Of a stretch of 64,000 nucleotides of DNA, positions 51,357-58,551 are shown in pieces. Under the pieces are notes generated by a model, which was not told where the DNA came from, ran no database searches, and was given only the letters and a program-made list of their open reading frames with translations. The DNA is from Streptomyces nojiriensis (GTDB taxonomy: Bacteria; Actinomycetota; Actinomycetes; Streptomycetales; Streptomycetaceae). Position numbers and translations under genes: made by a program. The stretch's first letter is position 1, and every line of letters begins with the position of its first letter. The DNA lies in assembly GCF_017639205.1 (NCBI RefSeq), contig NZ_CP071139.1, positions 2,046,001-2,110,000 of the forward strand. Direction: 5' to 3'.

Positions 51357-51785
51357 ATGGCTGAAGTCACCGCGGAATCACGCATCGAGGCGTCCGCCGC
51401 GCTGCTCTGGTCCCAGCTGACGGACTGGGACGCGTACGGGCAGTGGAGCATGACCCACACGAACTTCCCCCAGGGCGGACCCGAGACCCTCGCGGTCGGC
51501 GCCACCTTCGCGGAGAACATGAAGATGATGGGCTTCCCGGCCGAGGTCGTCTGGACCGTCTCGGAGCTGGAGGCCGAGCGCCGCTTCGCCATCACCGGCA
51601 AGGGCCCGATGGGCGTGGCGGTCCTCACCCGGTACACCCTGACCCCGGACGGCGAGGCCACCACGGTCCGCATCGACGGCGAGTTCACCGGGGCCGCCGT
51701 GTCCCTCATGGCGGGCAAGCTCAAGGACTCGGCCACCGCCGCGCTGAACGAGTCGCTGCGCAAGCTGGCCGGCCTGGTCGTCTGA
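51357..51785 (+). CDS. SRPBCC/START-like ligand-binding protein
   Basis: 142-aa helix-grip protein (polyketide cyclase/dehydrase superfamily). Begins AEVTAESRIEASAALLWSQLTDWDAYGQW, the family entry, and ends with a long amphipathic helix (KDSATAALNESLRKLAGL). Such proteins bind hydrophobic ligands or cyclise polyketides; with no polyketide genes nearby a general ligand or stress role is likely. AAGGGG ribosome sequence about 8 bp upstream. Confidence 0.85.
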   Translation: MAEVTAESRIEASAALLWSQLTDWDAYGQWSMTHTNFPQGGPETLAVGATFAENMKMMGFPAEVVWTVSELEAERRFAITGKGPMGVAVLTRYTLTPDGEATTVRIDGEFTGAAVSLMAGKLKDSATAALNESLRKLAGLVV

Positions 51786-51812
51786 CCTGCGGGCCGCCCG
51801 TCCCGTACGCGA

Positions 51813-51849
51813 AGGCGCGCCCCGCGAGACGAACTCGCGGGGCGCGCCT
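51813..51849. terminator. Bidirectional hairpin terminator
   Basis: Perfect 16-bp stem 51813-51828/51834-51849 with a 5-nt loop between the convergent SRPBCC and PadR genes. Confidence 0.85.
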
Positions 51850-51872
51850 CCGCATGCCGGGGCCGGTCGGGC

Positions 51873-52493
51873 TCAGTGCTCGTCGGCCAGGATCAGGTAG
51901 AGCTTCTTGCGGGCGTCGTTGATGACCCCGAGAGCCTTCTCCCGCTGCTGGGGCGTGCCGGTCTTGAAGACCTGCCCGAAGGCTTCCATCAGGCCGATGC
52001 CGGCCGTCCGGACCTCCTGCATCGCCTCGAAGTCGAAGCCGCGCCCGGCGTCCGCCCAGGGGGCGTCCGGGCCCGACTCGGCTTCGGAGCGGCCGGCGTC
52101 GGTGAGCGTGAACAGCTTCTTGCCGCCCTCGCTCGCACTCGTGATGAGCCCCTCGTCCTCGAGCAGCTGCAGGGTCGGGTAGACCGAGCCCGGGCTGGGC
52201 TTCCAGGCCCCGCCGCTGCGCTCGCCGATCTCCTGGATCATCTCGTAGCCGTGCATCGGCCGGTCGGCGAGCAGTGCCAGGATCGAGGCGCGCACATCGC
52301 CGCGCCGGGCCCGGCCCCGCGGTCCGCCGCGTCCGCCGCGGCCACCGAAGGGGCCCGCGCCGAAGGGCGGCCCGAACGGGCCGAAGGCGGCGCGCCGCCC
52401 CTTGAAACCCTCCCGACGATCGGGCCCGCAGTGGTCGTGGCCCCGTCCGTGGTCATGTCCGTGGTCGTGTCCGTGCTGTCCGTGTGAACGCAT
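51873..52493 (-). CDS. PadR-family regulator with His-rich N-terminus
   Basis: 206-aa PadR regulator. Winged HTH from about residue 68 (ASILALLADRPMHGYEMIQEIGE, SPGSVYPTLQLLEDEGLI) with a C-terminal dimer helix. Unusually, residues 1-22 carry about eight His plus a Cys in HGQHGHDHGHDHG and GHDHC, followed by a Gly/Phe/Arg-rich linker; this could bind Ni, Zn or Cu. Start ATG 52493 has GGAG 7 bp upstream. Its own promoter contains a dense array of ATCGG half-sites, indicating autoregulation. Confidence 0.9.
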   Translation of the reverse strand: MRSHGQHGHDHGHDHGRGHDHCGPDRREGFKGRRAAFGPFGPPFGAGPFGGRGGRGGPRGRARRGDVRASILALLADRPMHGYEMIQEIGERSGGAWKPSPGSVYPTLQLLEDEGLITSASEGGKKLFTLTDAGRSEAESGPDAPWADAGRGFDFEAMQEVRTAGIGLMEAFGQVFKTGTPQQREKALGVINDARKKLYLILADEH

Positions 52494-52840
52494 GGCTGCG
52501 CTCCTTTCGTCACGTTGTCGTTGCTTCATCGGTTGTCCGATGTCTCCACTATCGGCGACGGCTCGCGACGTGTCAACGATATATCGGAACCTGTCGCCGA
52601 TAGTGCTCCTTCGGTCGTGGCAGCCGGAGGGGCGGGTGGCGGGAAGGCAGCGGGCCGGCAGAGGGACAGCAGGGGGACAGCAGAGGGTTGGCCGTCTCCT
52701 GGCCGTGCGCTGTAGATCGCCTGCACGGCTCCTGGCCCGTGGACGGCGAGTCTGGAGCCGCTTCCCCCCGAGGGCTTCCCGGCAGGGACCTCCCGGCGGG
52801 AAGCGGACCCCGCTCCGATTCACCTCACACTGGAGATGCG
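52494..52840. other. 347-bp divergent regulatory region
   Basis: No gene. Contents: PadR operator cluster (52527-52605), an 11-bp tandem repeat GCAGRGGGACA (52658-52687, 2.7 copies), and a leader hairpin CCGCTTCCC/GGGAAGCGG (52758-52766/52798-52806) 34 bp before the TTG start of the exported NTF2 gene. Confidence 0.6.
52527..52605. promoter_or_regulatory. Multi-site PadR operator
   Basis: Five copies of the half-site (C/T)ATCGG in both orientations: CATCGG-TTGT-CCGATG (52527-52542), a 13-bp inverted repeat CACTATCGGCGAC (52547-52559) with its complement (52593-52605), and the palindrome CGATATATCG (52577-52586) between the arms. This lies immediately upstream of the padR gene, so it is the likely autoregulatory operator. 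Confidence 0.7.
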
Positions 52841-53344
52841 TTGACCCGTCGTTCCCTCAGCAAGCGCGCAGCCGTCGTCGCCGGCACCGCGGCCTTGACC
52901 CTCGCCACCGTCGGCACCGTCGCCGCGACGGCCGGGCCCCAGCACCGGGACCCCCAGCCCGGAAAGGACCGGATCGCAGGCCTCTTCGACACCTGGAACA
53001 AGGCCCTGCAGACCGGCGACCCGAAGAAGGTGGCCGACCTCTACGCGAGCGACGCGGTGCTCCTGCCCACGGTCTCCGACAAGATCCGCACCGACCGCGC
53101 GGGGATCGTCGACTACTTCGAGCACTTCCTGCAGAACAAGCCCGTCGGCGTGAAGGTCGAGACCATGGTCAACGTCCTCGACAAGAACTCCGCCATCGAC
53201 ACCGGCGTCTACGCGTTCACGCTCACCGACCCGAAGACCGGCGCCAAAAGCACGGTGAAGGCCCGCTACACGTACGAGTACGAGAAGCGGAACGGCAAGT
53301 GGCTGATCGTCAACCACCACTCCTCGAAGATGCCCGAAGGGTGA
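52841..53344 (+). CDS. Exported NTF2-like (SgcJ/DUF4440) protein
   Basis: 167-aa secreted protein. TTG 52841 is taken as start with GGAG 6 bp upstream (the nearby ATG hits a stop at once). N-terminal TRRSLSKRAAVVAGTAALTL is a signal peptide with a twin-arginine-like pair, then an NTF2-like domain: LFDTWNKALQTGDPKKVADLYA, DYFEHFLQNKP and a final KWLIVNHHSSKMP. It sits between a PadR regulator and a two-component system, overlapping the convergent kinase gene by 35 bp. Confidence 0.85.
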   Translation: MTRRSLSKRAAVVAGTAALTLATVGTVAATAGPQHRDPQPGKDRIAGLFDTWNKALQTGDPKKVADLYASDAVLLPTVSDKIRTDRAGIVDYFEHFLQNKPVGVKVETMVNVLDKNSAIDTGVYAFTLTDPKTGAKSTVKARYTYEYEKRNGKWLIVNHHSSKMPEG

Positions 53345-54674
53345 TGACCACCCACAGACCGGATCCGGGAGCGTCCTGCAGGGTCACCGTGCCGCCGTCG
53401 TCCGTCACCAGCTGCTTGACGACGGCGAGGCCGAGGCCCGAACCGGAGCGCCCGGTCAGGCCCTGACCGCGCCAGAACCGGTCGAAGGCGCGGGACTTCT
53501 CCGCGTCCGACATGCCGGGTCCCTCGTCGAGGACGGAGAGCACGGCCTCGGCACCCCGGAGGTCGATCCGGACGGTGATCGTGCCGCCGTCCGGTGAGAC
53601 CTCCAGCGCGTTGGAGAGCACGTTGTCCAGCACCTGGTCCAGATGACCGGGGCTGGCCAGCACGGCCGGCCGGCCGTCGGCGCCCTCCCCGAACGCGATG
53701 GTGACGCCGCGCTCGTCGGCGGCCGGCCTCCACACCGACAGCCGTTCCTCCACGATGTCCCTGAGCGGCAGCGGCTCCGCCGCGGACACCTTGGCCTCCG
53801 CCCGGGCCAGTACCAGCAGGCCGTTGACCAGGCGGCTCATCCGGACGACCTCGGCGGTCGCCAGCTCCACGTCCTCGTGCACGAACTCGTCGTCGACGCC
53901 GTCCGCGATGTTGTCCAGCGACAGGCGCAACGCCGTCAGCGGCGTGCGCAGTTGGTGGGAGGCGTCGGCGACGAAGATGCGCTGCGAGGCGATCAGCGTG
54001 TCCAGCCGCTCACCCGCCTGGTTGAGGGTGCGGGCCAGGGTCCGGGTCTCCTGCGGGCCCTCCTCCGGGGAGCGCGCGGACAGGTCTCCGTCACTGAACC
54101 TGCTGGCCACGTCGTTGAGTTGGCGCAGCGGACGCGTCAGCCGACGGGCCACCACCGCGCCGATCAGCGCCGCCACGCCGAGCACCGCCACCGCGAGGCC
54201 GGCCCGGAAGCCCCAGATCGTCCAGAGCCGGTGGGTGAGGTTGCCGGTCGAATAGACGATGCGGACGGCGCCGACGATCCGGCCCCGGTCCTTCGCCGGG
54301 ACGGTGATCACCAGGTCGCGGCCCCAGATGAGGTCCGAACCCCAGTCGGTCGTCGCCTCCCCGTCCTTCAGCGCCCGGGTCAGCACCGCGTCGGAGGCCG
54401 GCGCGGGAATGTCCGGTGCGCAGCTGTCGGTGACGGTGACCTCCACCCGGTCGTGGGTCTCCTGCTCGTACGCCCGCACCACCTCCTCCAGCGCCTGGCA
54501 GGAGCTGGCGTTGCCGTTGCCCAGCAGCAGCGCCATGGTGGTCGCCTCGCGCTTGACGAACGCCTCGGTGTCGTCGCGCAGCTGCGCGGTGAGCGTGAAG
54601 GCCACCGGCACGGTGAACAGCAGGATCGCCACGGCGACGAGCAGGATGTAGCTGCGGATCAGCTGGCGGATCAT
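53310..54674 (-). CDS. Sensor histidine kinase (HisKA type)
   Basis: 454-aa membrane kinase. Helix at 8-29, an extracytoplasmic sensor of about 120 aa containing two Cys (SSCQALE and DSCAPDIP) that may be disulfide-linked, helix at about 150-173, HAMP, phospho-His in VADASHQLRTPLTALRLSLDN, and HATPase with NVLSNALEVSPDGG and GSGLGLAVVKQL. ATG overlaps the response regulator stop by 4 nt. Extracellular thiol or envelope signal is possible but unproven. Confidence 0.95.
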   Translation of the reverse strand: MIRQLIRSYILLVAVAILLFTVPVAFTLTAQLRDDTEAFVKREATTMALLLGNGNASSCQALEEVVRAYEQETHDRVEVTVTDSCAPDIPAPASDAVLTRALKDGEATTDWGSDLIWGRDLVITVPAKDRGRIVGAVRIVYSTGNLTHRLWTIWGFRAGLAVAVLGVAALIGAVVARRLTRPLRQLNDVASRFSDGDLSARSPEEGPQETRTLARTLNQAGERLDTLIASQRIFVADASHQLRTPLTALRLSLDNIADGVDDEFVHEDVELATAEVVRMSRLVNGLLVLARAEAKVSAAEPLPLRDIVEERLSVWRPAADERGVTIAFGEGADGRPAVLASPGHLDQVLDNVLSNALEVSPDGGTITVRIDLRGAEAVLSVLDEGPGMSDAEKSRAFDRFWRGQGLTGRSGSGLGLAVVKQLVTDDGGTVTLQDAPGSGLWVVITLRASSRSGG

Positions 54675-55366
54675 GAAGCGGCGTCGTCCGCGCCCTTGCC
54701 GGCCTCGAGCCGGAAGCCGACCCCCCGTACCGCCTCGATGGTGATCGCCCCGGCGAGTTTGCGCCGCAGCGCCGCCACGTGCACGTCCAGCGTCTTGGTC
54801 GGCCCGAACCAGTTCGCGTCCCAGACGGCTTCCATGATCTGCTCACGGGACATCAGCGCGCCGGGCTCCTCGGTGAGGAAGGCGAGCAGGTCGTACTCCT
54901 TGGGGGCGAGCGCCACCTCCTGGCCGTCCAGCCGGACGCGGGCGGCCCTGCGGTCGATGGTGAGCCGGGCGCCGTACCGGTCGGGGGTGCTCTCCGGCGA
55001 CGACGGGGTGCGGGGCCGTACGCGCCGCATCACCGCGCGTATGCGGGCGATGACCTCCCGGACCCCGAACGGCTTGGACACGTAGTCGTCGGCGCCCAGC
55101 TCCAGGCCGACCACCCGGTCCGTCTCGTCGCTGCGGGCACTGATCACGATGATGGGCACGGCACTGCGCCCTCGCAGCGCCCTGCACACGTCGAGGCCGT
55201 CGGTGTCGGGCAACCCGAGATCGAGGAGGACGACGTCGTACGGACCCTCGTGGCCCAGCGCCGCGCCGCCCGTGGTGACCCACTCGACGTCGAAGCCGTA
55301 GCGGCTCAGCCCGCGGAGCAGGGACTCTGCGACCGGCTCATCGTCTTCCACCAGAAGTACGCGCAC
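54671..55366 (-). CDS. OmpR-family response regulator
   Basis: 231-aa regulator. Starts MRVLLVEDDEP with acidic pair E8/D9-D10, phospho-Asp near 52 in VVLLDLGLPDTDGLD, Lys in YVSKPFGVREV, and C-terminal winged HTH ending AIRGVGF-type EAVRGVGFRLE. GTG 55366 is preferred to upstream codons since TAGTGT (55374-55379) is 7 nt before it and the resulting start is canonical for the family. First gene of the operon with its kinase. Confidence 0.95.
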   Translation of the reverse strand: MRVLLVEDDEPVAESLLRGLSRYGFDVEWVTTGGAALGHEGPYDVVLLDLGLPDTDGLDVCRALRGRSAVPIIVISARSDETDRVVGLELGADDYVSKPFGVREVIARIRAVMRRVRPRTPSSPESTPDRYGARLTIDRRAARVRLDGQEVALAPKEYDLLAFLTEEPGALMSREQIMEAVWDANWFGPTKTLDVHVAALRRKLAGAITIEAVRGVGFRLEAGKGADDAAS

Positions 55367-55373
55367 ACTGCGC

Positions 55374-55379
55374 ACACTA
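55374..55379 (-). promoter_or_regulatory. Putative -10 (TAGTGT) for leaderless response-regulator gene
   Basis: TAGTGT on the minus strand, 7 nt before the GTG at 55366. Confidence 0.5.
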
Positions 55380-55399
55380 GTGCGTACCGGCAAGCCGGT

Positions 55400-55857
55400 T
55401 CACCGCGCCGGCGATGCACCGGGCCCCGCTACGGCTCCAGTCGGGAGAGGTCCGGAGCGCGCGCCCGCCGCCCCGCCGACGGCCTCACCGATGATCCGGT
55501 GCTGCTCGGGTGTCAGACGGACGGTCAGGGCGGCGAGGGTGACGCCCGGCCGGTGGGCGGTGGGCAGGACGGTGCGTTCGAGGCCGCGGGCCCACGGGAG
55601 AACTCGCTCTGCAGCGCGGCCACGGGGGCGGTGGCGCAGGCTTCCGGTCGGCTGCGCCACACCGTCGCGCACGGTCCCGGGTTCGCCGCGGTGACGGGCA
55701 CACCCGTCGGACCGCCTACGAAGACCACCCCGATCCCGGCACACTCCGCTGCCTCATCCGCCTCGTGCTCCGCCCGCACCCCGCCTGACCGGCCCGCGCA
55801 CCCGGCAGCACGGTGGACAGGGCCAGTCACCCCCGATTGGCCTTTGTCGCCGATCAA
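55400..55857 (-). pseudogene. Possible frameshifted gene remnant, unknown family
   Basis: Two overlapping minus-strand frames both show strong GC3 bias. The upstream one (ATG 55857) reads ADEAAECAGIGVVFVGG and PVTAANPGPCATVW, faintly GAF-like; near 55600 coding-like sequence moves to another frame reading ARGLERTVLPTAHRPGV then TLAALTVRLTPEQHRIIGEA. Joined by one frameshift they would give about 140 aa. No intact gene covers this 458-bp stretch. Family not recognised with confidence. Confidence 0.3.
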
Positions 55858-55867
55858 GAAACCGCCC

Positions 55868-55873
55868 TACCGT
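55868..55873 (+). promoter_or_regulatory. Putative -10 (TACCGT) for leaderless gene at 55880
   Basis: TACCGT followed by six bases and ATG 55880, no ribosome site. Confidence 0.5.
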
Positions 55874-55879
55874 CGGGGC

Positions 55880-56722
55880 ATGCGCATCCGAATCGTCGAC
55901 GCCTTCACCGACCGCCCCTTCCACGGGAACCCGGCGGCAGTCCTGCTCCTCGACGCCGCGTTCCCCCCGGACGCCTGGCTCCAGCAGGTCGCCTGCGAGA
56001 TGAACCTCTCCGAGACCGCGTTCGCCCACCCCCTGCCGCCCGGCGGGGACGCCGACTGGGCGCTTCGCTGGTTCACCCCGGCCGCCGAAGTGGACATGTG
56101 CGGCCACGCCACCCTGGCCACCGCGCACGTACTGGCCACCAGCGGGCTCGCCACGGGACTGATCCGCTTCTCCGCGCGCTGCGGCGTCCTCACGGCCGAG
56201 ACGGCCGAGGACGGCACGGTCACCATGGACTTCCCGACGTCCTCACTGACCCCGGTGGCGCCGCCGGCCGCCGTGGACCACGCGCTCGGCGGTCCCCCGA
56301 TCCTCTCCGTGCACGACACCGCCGACCACATCGGTGACCTCCTCGTCGAGCTCGCCGACGAGAAGACCGTGCGCGAGCTGGAGCCGGACCACGCCGCCCT
56401 GCGCGCCTTCGCCCGGCGTGGGGTGATCGTCACCGCGCCCGCCGAGGATCCCTCCCTTGGGTACGACTTCGTCTCCCGCGGCTTCTTCCCCGCCTTCGGC
56501 ATCGACGAGGACCCGGTCACCGGCAGCGCCCACACCGCGCTCGCCCCGTTCTGGGCGGAACGCCTGGGCCGCACCGAACTGACCGGCCTCCAGGGCGGTG
56601 CGCGCCGCGGGCTCGTACGGGTGACCCTGGAGGGCGATCGCACCCTGCTGACCGGCCGGGCCGTCACGGTCGTCGACGGCGAGCTCATCGCGTCCCCGCC
56701 CGGGGCCGGACAGGAGGGGTAA
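55880..56722 (+). CDS. PhzF-family isomerase/epimerase-like protein
   Basis: 280-aa protein with the diaminopimelate-epimerase-like PhzF fold. Catalytic Glu45 in MNLSETAF, VDMCGHATLA, and GIDEDPVTGSAHTAL are the family signatures. No phenazine genes are nearby, so the true substrate is unknown, as for most PhzF homologues. Start ATG 55880 is supported by a leaderless -10. Confidence 0.9.
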   Translation: MRIRIVDAFTDRPFHGNPAAVLLLDAAFPPDAWLQQVACEMNLSETAFAHPLPPGGDADWALRWFTPAAEVDMCGHATLATAHVLATSGLATGLIRFSARCGVLTAETAEDGTVTMDFPTSSLTPVAPPAAVDHALGGPPILSVHDTADHIGDLLVELADEKTVRELEPDHAALRAFARRGVIVTAPAEDPSLGYDFVSRGFFPAFGIDEDPVTGSAHTALAPFWAERLGRTELTGLQGGARRGLVRVTLEGDRTLLTGRAVTVVDGELIASPPGAGQEG

Positions 56723-56774
56723 GGACCGGGGGCCCGGACGCGGGCGCCGACCCGGGCCGGGCCGATCAGCCGGG

Positions 56775-57521
56775 TCAGCCCGCGGACCGGCCCCCGTCCC
56801 CCCTCGCGTCCCCCTTGGACCGCCCCTTCGCCTCTGCCTTCGCGCGTGCGGCACTGCGCCGCTTCCTCTCGTGCTCCTCCCAGGCGGCCGAGTCGATCCG
56901 CTTGCGGTACACCTGCTTCGGCTCCGCGGCGCCCAGGTGCACCGTCCACACCCACAGGACGGCCGACACGACGAACATGACGCCCGCCACGCCCAGGTAG
57001 GAGGCGATTTCCTCGGACTCGGAGACGCCTTCCTCGTGCATGAACCCGGGTACGCCGGCGACGAGCGCGTTCACCCACCAGGCGAGCGCCACGTTGAACA
57101 GGACGAGGGAGATCCAGTAGGCGACCCGCATGCTCTTCGCCGGGCCGCTCACCTCCCCCAGCAGCAGGAGGCGGCGCAGGGAGACCGGCCCCGTCCGGTG
57201 GCGGCCGCCCGTGTCCGCCTTGGCCCGGCGCACCGACGCGTAGCACTCGTCCAGCCAGCGCCCCGGCTCCGGGGTCGGGGCCGGAACCGGAGCCTGAGCC
57301 GGGTCCGGGGAGTCGGTCGTCGGCGCCAGCTGCTTGGCCTGCAGCCAGCCGGTGAGGAACTGGATCTCCAGCAGGGCCTTCTCCAGGCGCCTGCGGTAGT
57401 GGTGGTCGCTGCTGCGCGCCTCGCGGCGGTCCCGGATGAGGAGGCTGATCCCGCCCACCATGCCGGTGACCACGGGCACCAGGAACGGCGCGAACGGCAC
57501 CAGGGAGTCCATGACAGCCAC
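56775..57521 (-). CDS. Three-helix membrane protein of unknown function
   Basis: 248-aa protein. One N-terminal helix (FAPFLVPVVTGMVGGISLLI), a cytoplasmic segment with RRRLEKALLEIQFLTGWLQ coiled-coil character, two further helices near 140-165 (YWISLVLFNVALAWWVNALV) and 180-205, and a Lys/Arg/Ala-rich tail. Start GTG 57521 has GAGGAGG 8 bp upstream. It precedes no known partner; the CPBP protease gene lies 93 bp upstream on the same strand. Confidence 0.7.
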   Translation of the reverse strand: MAVMDSLVPFAPFLVPVVTGMVGGISLLIRDRREARSSDHHYRRRLEKALLEIQFLTGWLQAKQLAPTTDSPDPAQAPVPAPTPEPGRWLDECYASVRRAKADTGGRHRTGPVSLRRLLLLGEVSGPAKSMRVAYWISLVLFNVALAWWVNALVAGVPGFMHEEGVSESEEIASYLGVAGVMFVVSAVLWVWTVHLGAAEPKQVYRKRIDSAAWEEHERKRRSAARAKAEAKGRSKGDARGDGGRSAG

Positions 57522-57614
57522 CGGGCGCGCCTCCTCACTGGTGCTGAGGCCAGCGTCGCACCGCTCCGGCGTCCGGCACCGCCCGGAAGGGCCGATCGGG
57601 TGGGCCGCCACCGG

Positions 57615-58454
57615 TCACGGGGTCGGCAGCCAGCCCACCTTGCCCGCGAGCAGGGCGTACCCGCCGAAGGCGACGATGTCGAGGAGCGCGTGCGCGACGA
57701 CGAGCGGTCCCACCCGGCCCCAGCGCCGGTAGGCGAGGACGAAGACGACGCCCATCACCATGTTGCCGATGAAGCCGCCGATGCCCTGGTAGAGGTGGTA
57801 TGAGCCGCGCAGCGCCGAGCTGGCCAGCAGCGCGGCCACGGGCGACCAGCCCAGCTGGCCGAGCCGGCGCAGCAGGTAGGCCAGCACGATGATTTCCTCC
57901 ACCACGGCGTTCTGCAGCGCGGAGAGGATCAGTACGGGGAACTTCCACCACACGTCGGGCAGCGCCTCCGGCACCACCGTGAGGTTGAATCCGGTGGCCC
58001 GGGCGCCCAGGTAGAAGGCCAGCCCGGCGCTGCCGATCCCGGCCGCGACGAGGGCGCCCCGGCCCAGGTCCCACCAGGGCCGGGTGCGGTCGAAGCCCAG
58101 CACCCGCAGCCCGGGGGCGCCCTCGCGGGTCAGCAGGTGCGCGACCAGCAGTACGGGTACCAGGGCGCTGGCGATGCCGAAGAGCTGCCAGGCGAGGTCC
58201 AGCCAGGGCCGGCCCGGGGCGTAGGAGCCGTTGAGGGTGGCCGCCTGGTCCTTGAGCCCGCCGGGCTTGGTGAGCGAGCCGATGAAGCTGATCAGCGCCG
58301 AGACCCCGCTCGCGCCCAGCGACAGCGCGAGGACGAGCAGCGTCTCGGTGCGCAGCAGGCTCCGCCGTCCGTCCTCGTCCAGTTCCACGAACACCGGCTC
58401 CGGCTCCGTCCGCACGCCCGACTCCGTCCTGCCATCCCGTTGCGACCACCCCAT
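57615..58454 (-). CDS. CPBP-family intramembrane metalloprotease-like protein
   Basis: 279-aa polytopic protein of the CAAX/CPBP (Abi) family. Motif 1 NAVVEEIIVLAYLLRRL holds the Glu pair but lacks the usual Arg of EExxxR at that spacing; motif 2 SSALRGSYHLYQGIGGF and motif 3 VVAHALLDIVAF supply His and Asp ligands. Members process prenylated or other membrane proteins, and some confer bacteriocin immunity. ATG 58454 follows GAGGAGG. Confidence 0.88.
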   Translation of the reverse strand: MGWSQRDGRTESGVRTEPEPVFVELDEDGRRSLLRTETLLVLALSLGASGVSALISFIGSLTKPGGLKDQAATLNGSYAPGRPWLDLAWQLFGIASALVPVLLVAHLLTREGAPGLRVLGFDRTRPWWDLGRGALVAAGIGSAGLAFYLGARATGFNLTVVPEALPDVWWKFPVLILSALQNAVVEEIIVLAYLLRRLGQLGWSPVAALLASSALRGSYHLYQGIGGFIGNMVMGVVFVLAYRRWGRVGPLVVAHALLDIVAFGGYALLAGKVGWLPTP

Positions 58455-58551
58455 ACTGCCTCCTCGGCGGACCGGGAGGATCACTGCGGGGCCATCAACA
58501 AGATCACCGGACGGCGTCGGGCGCACGGGCCGGGCCCGCGGCCGGGGCCGG

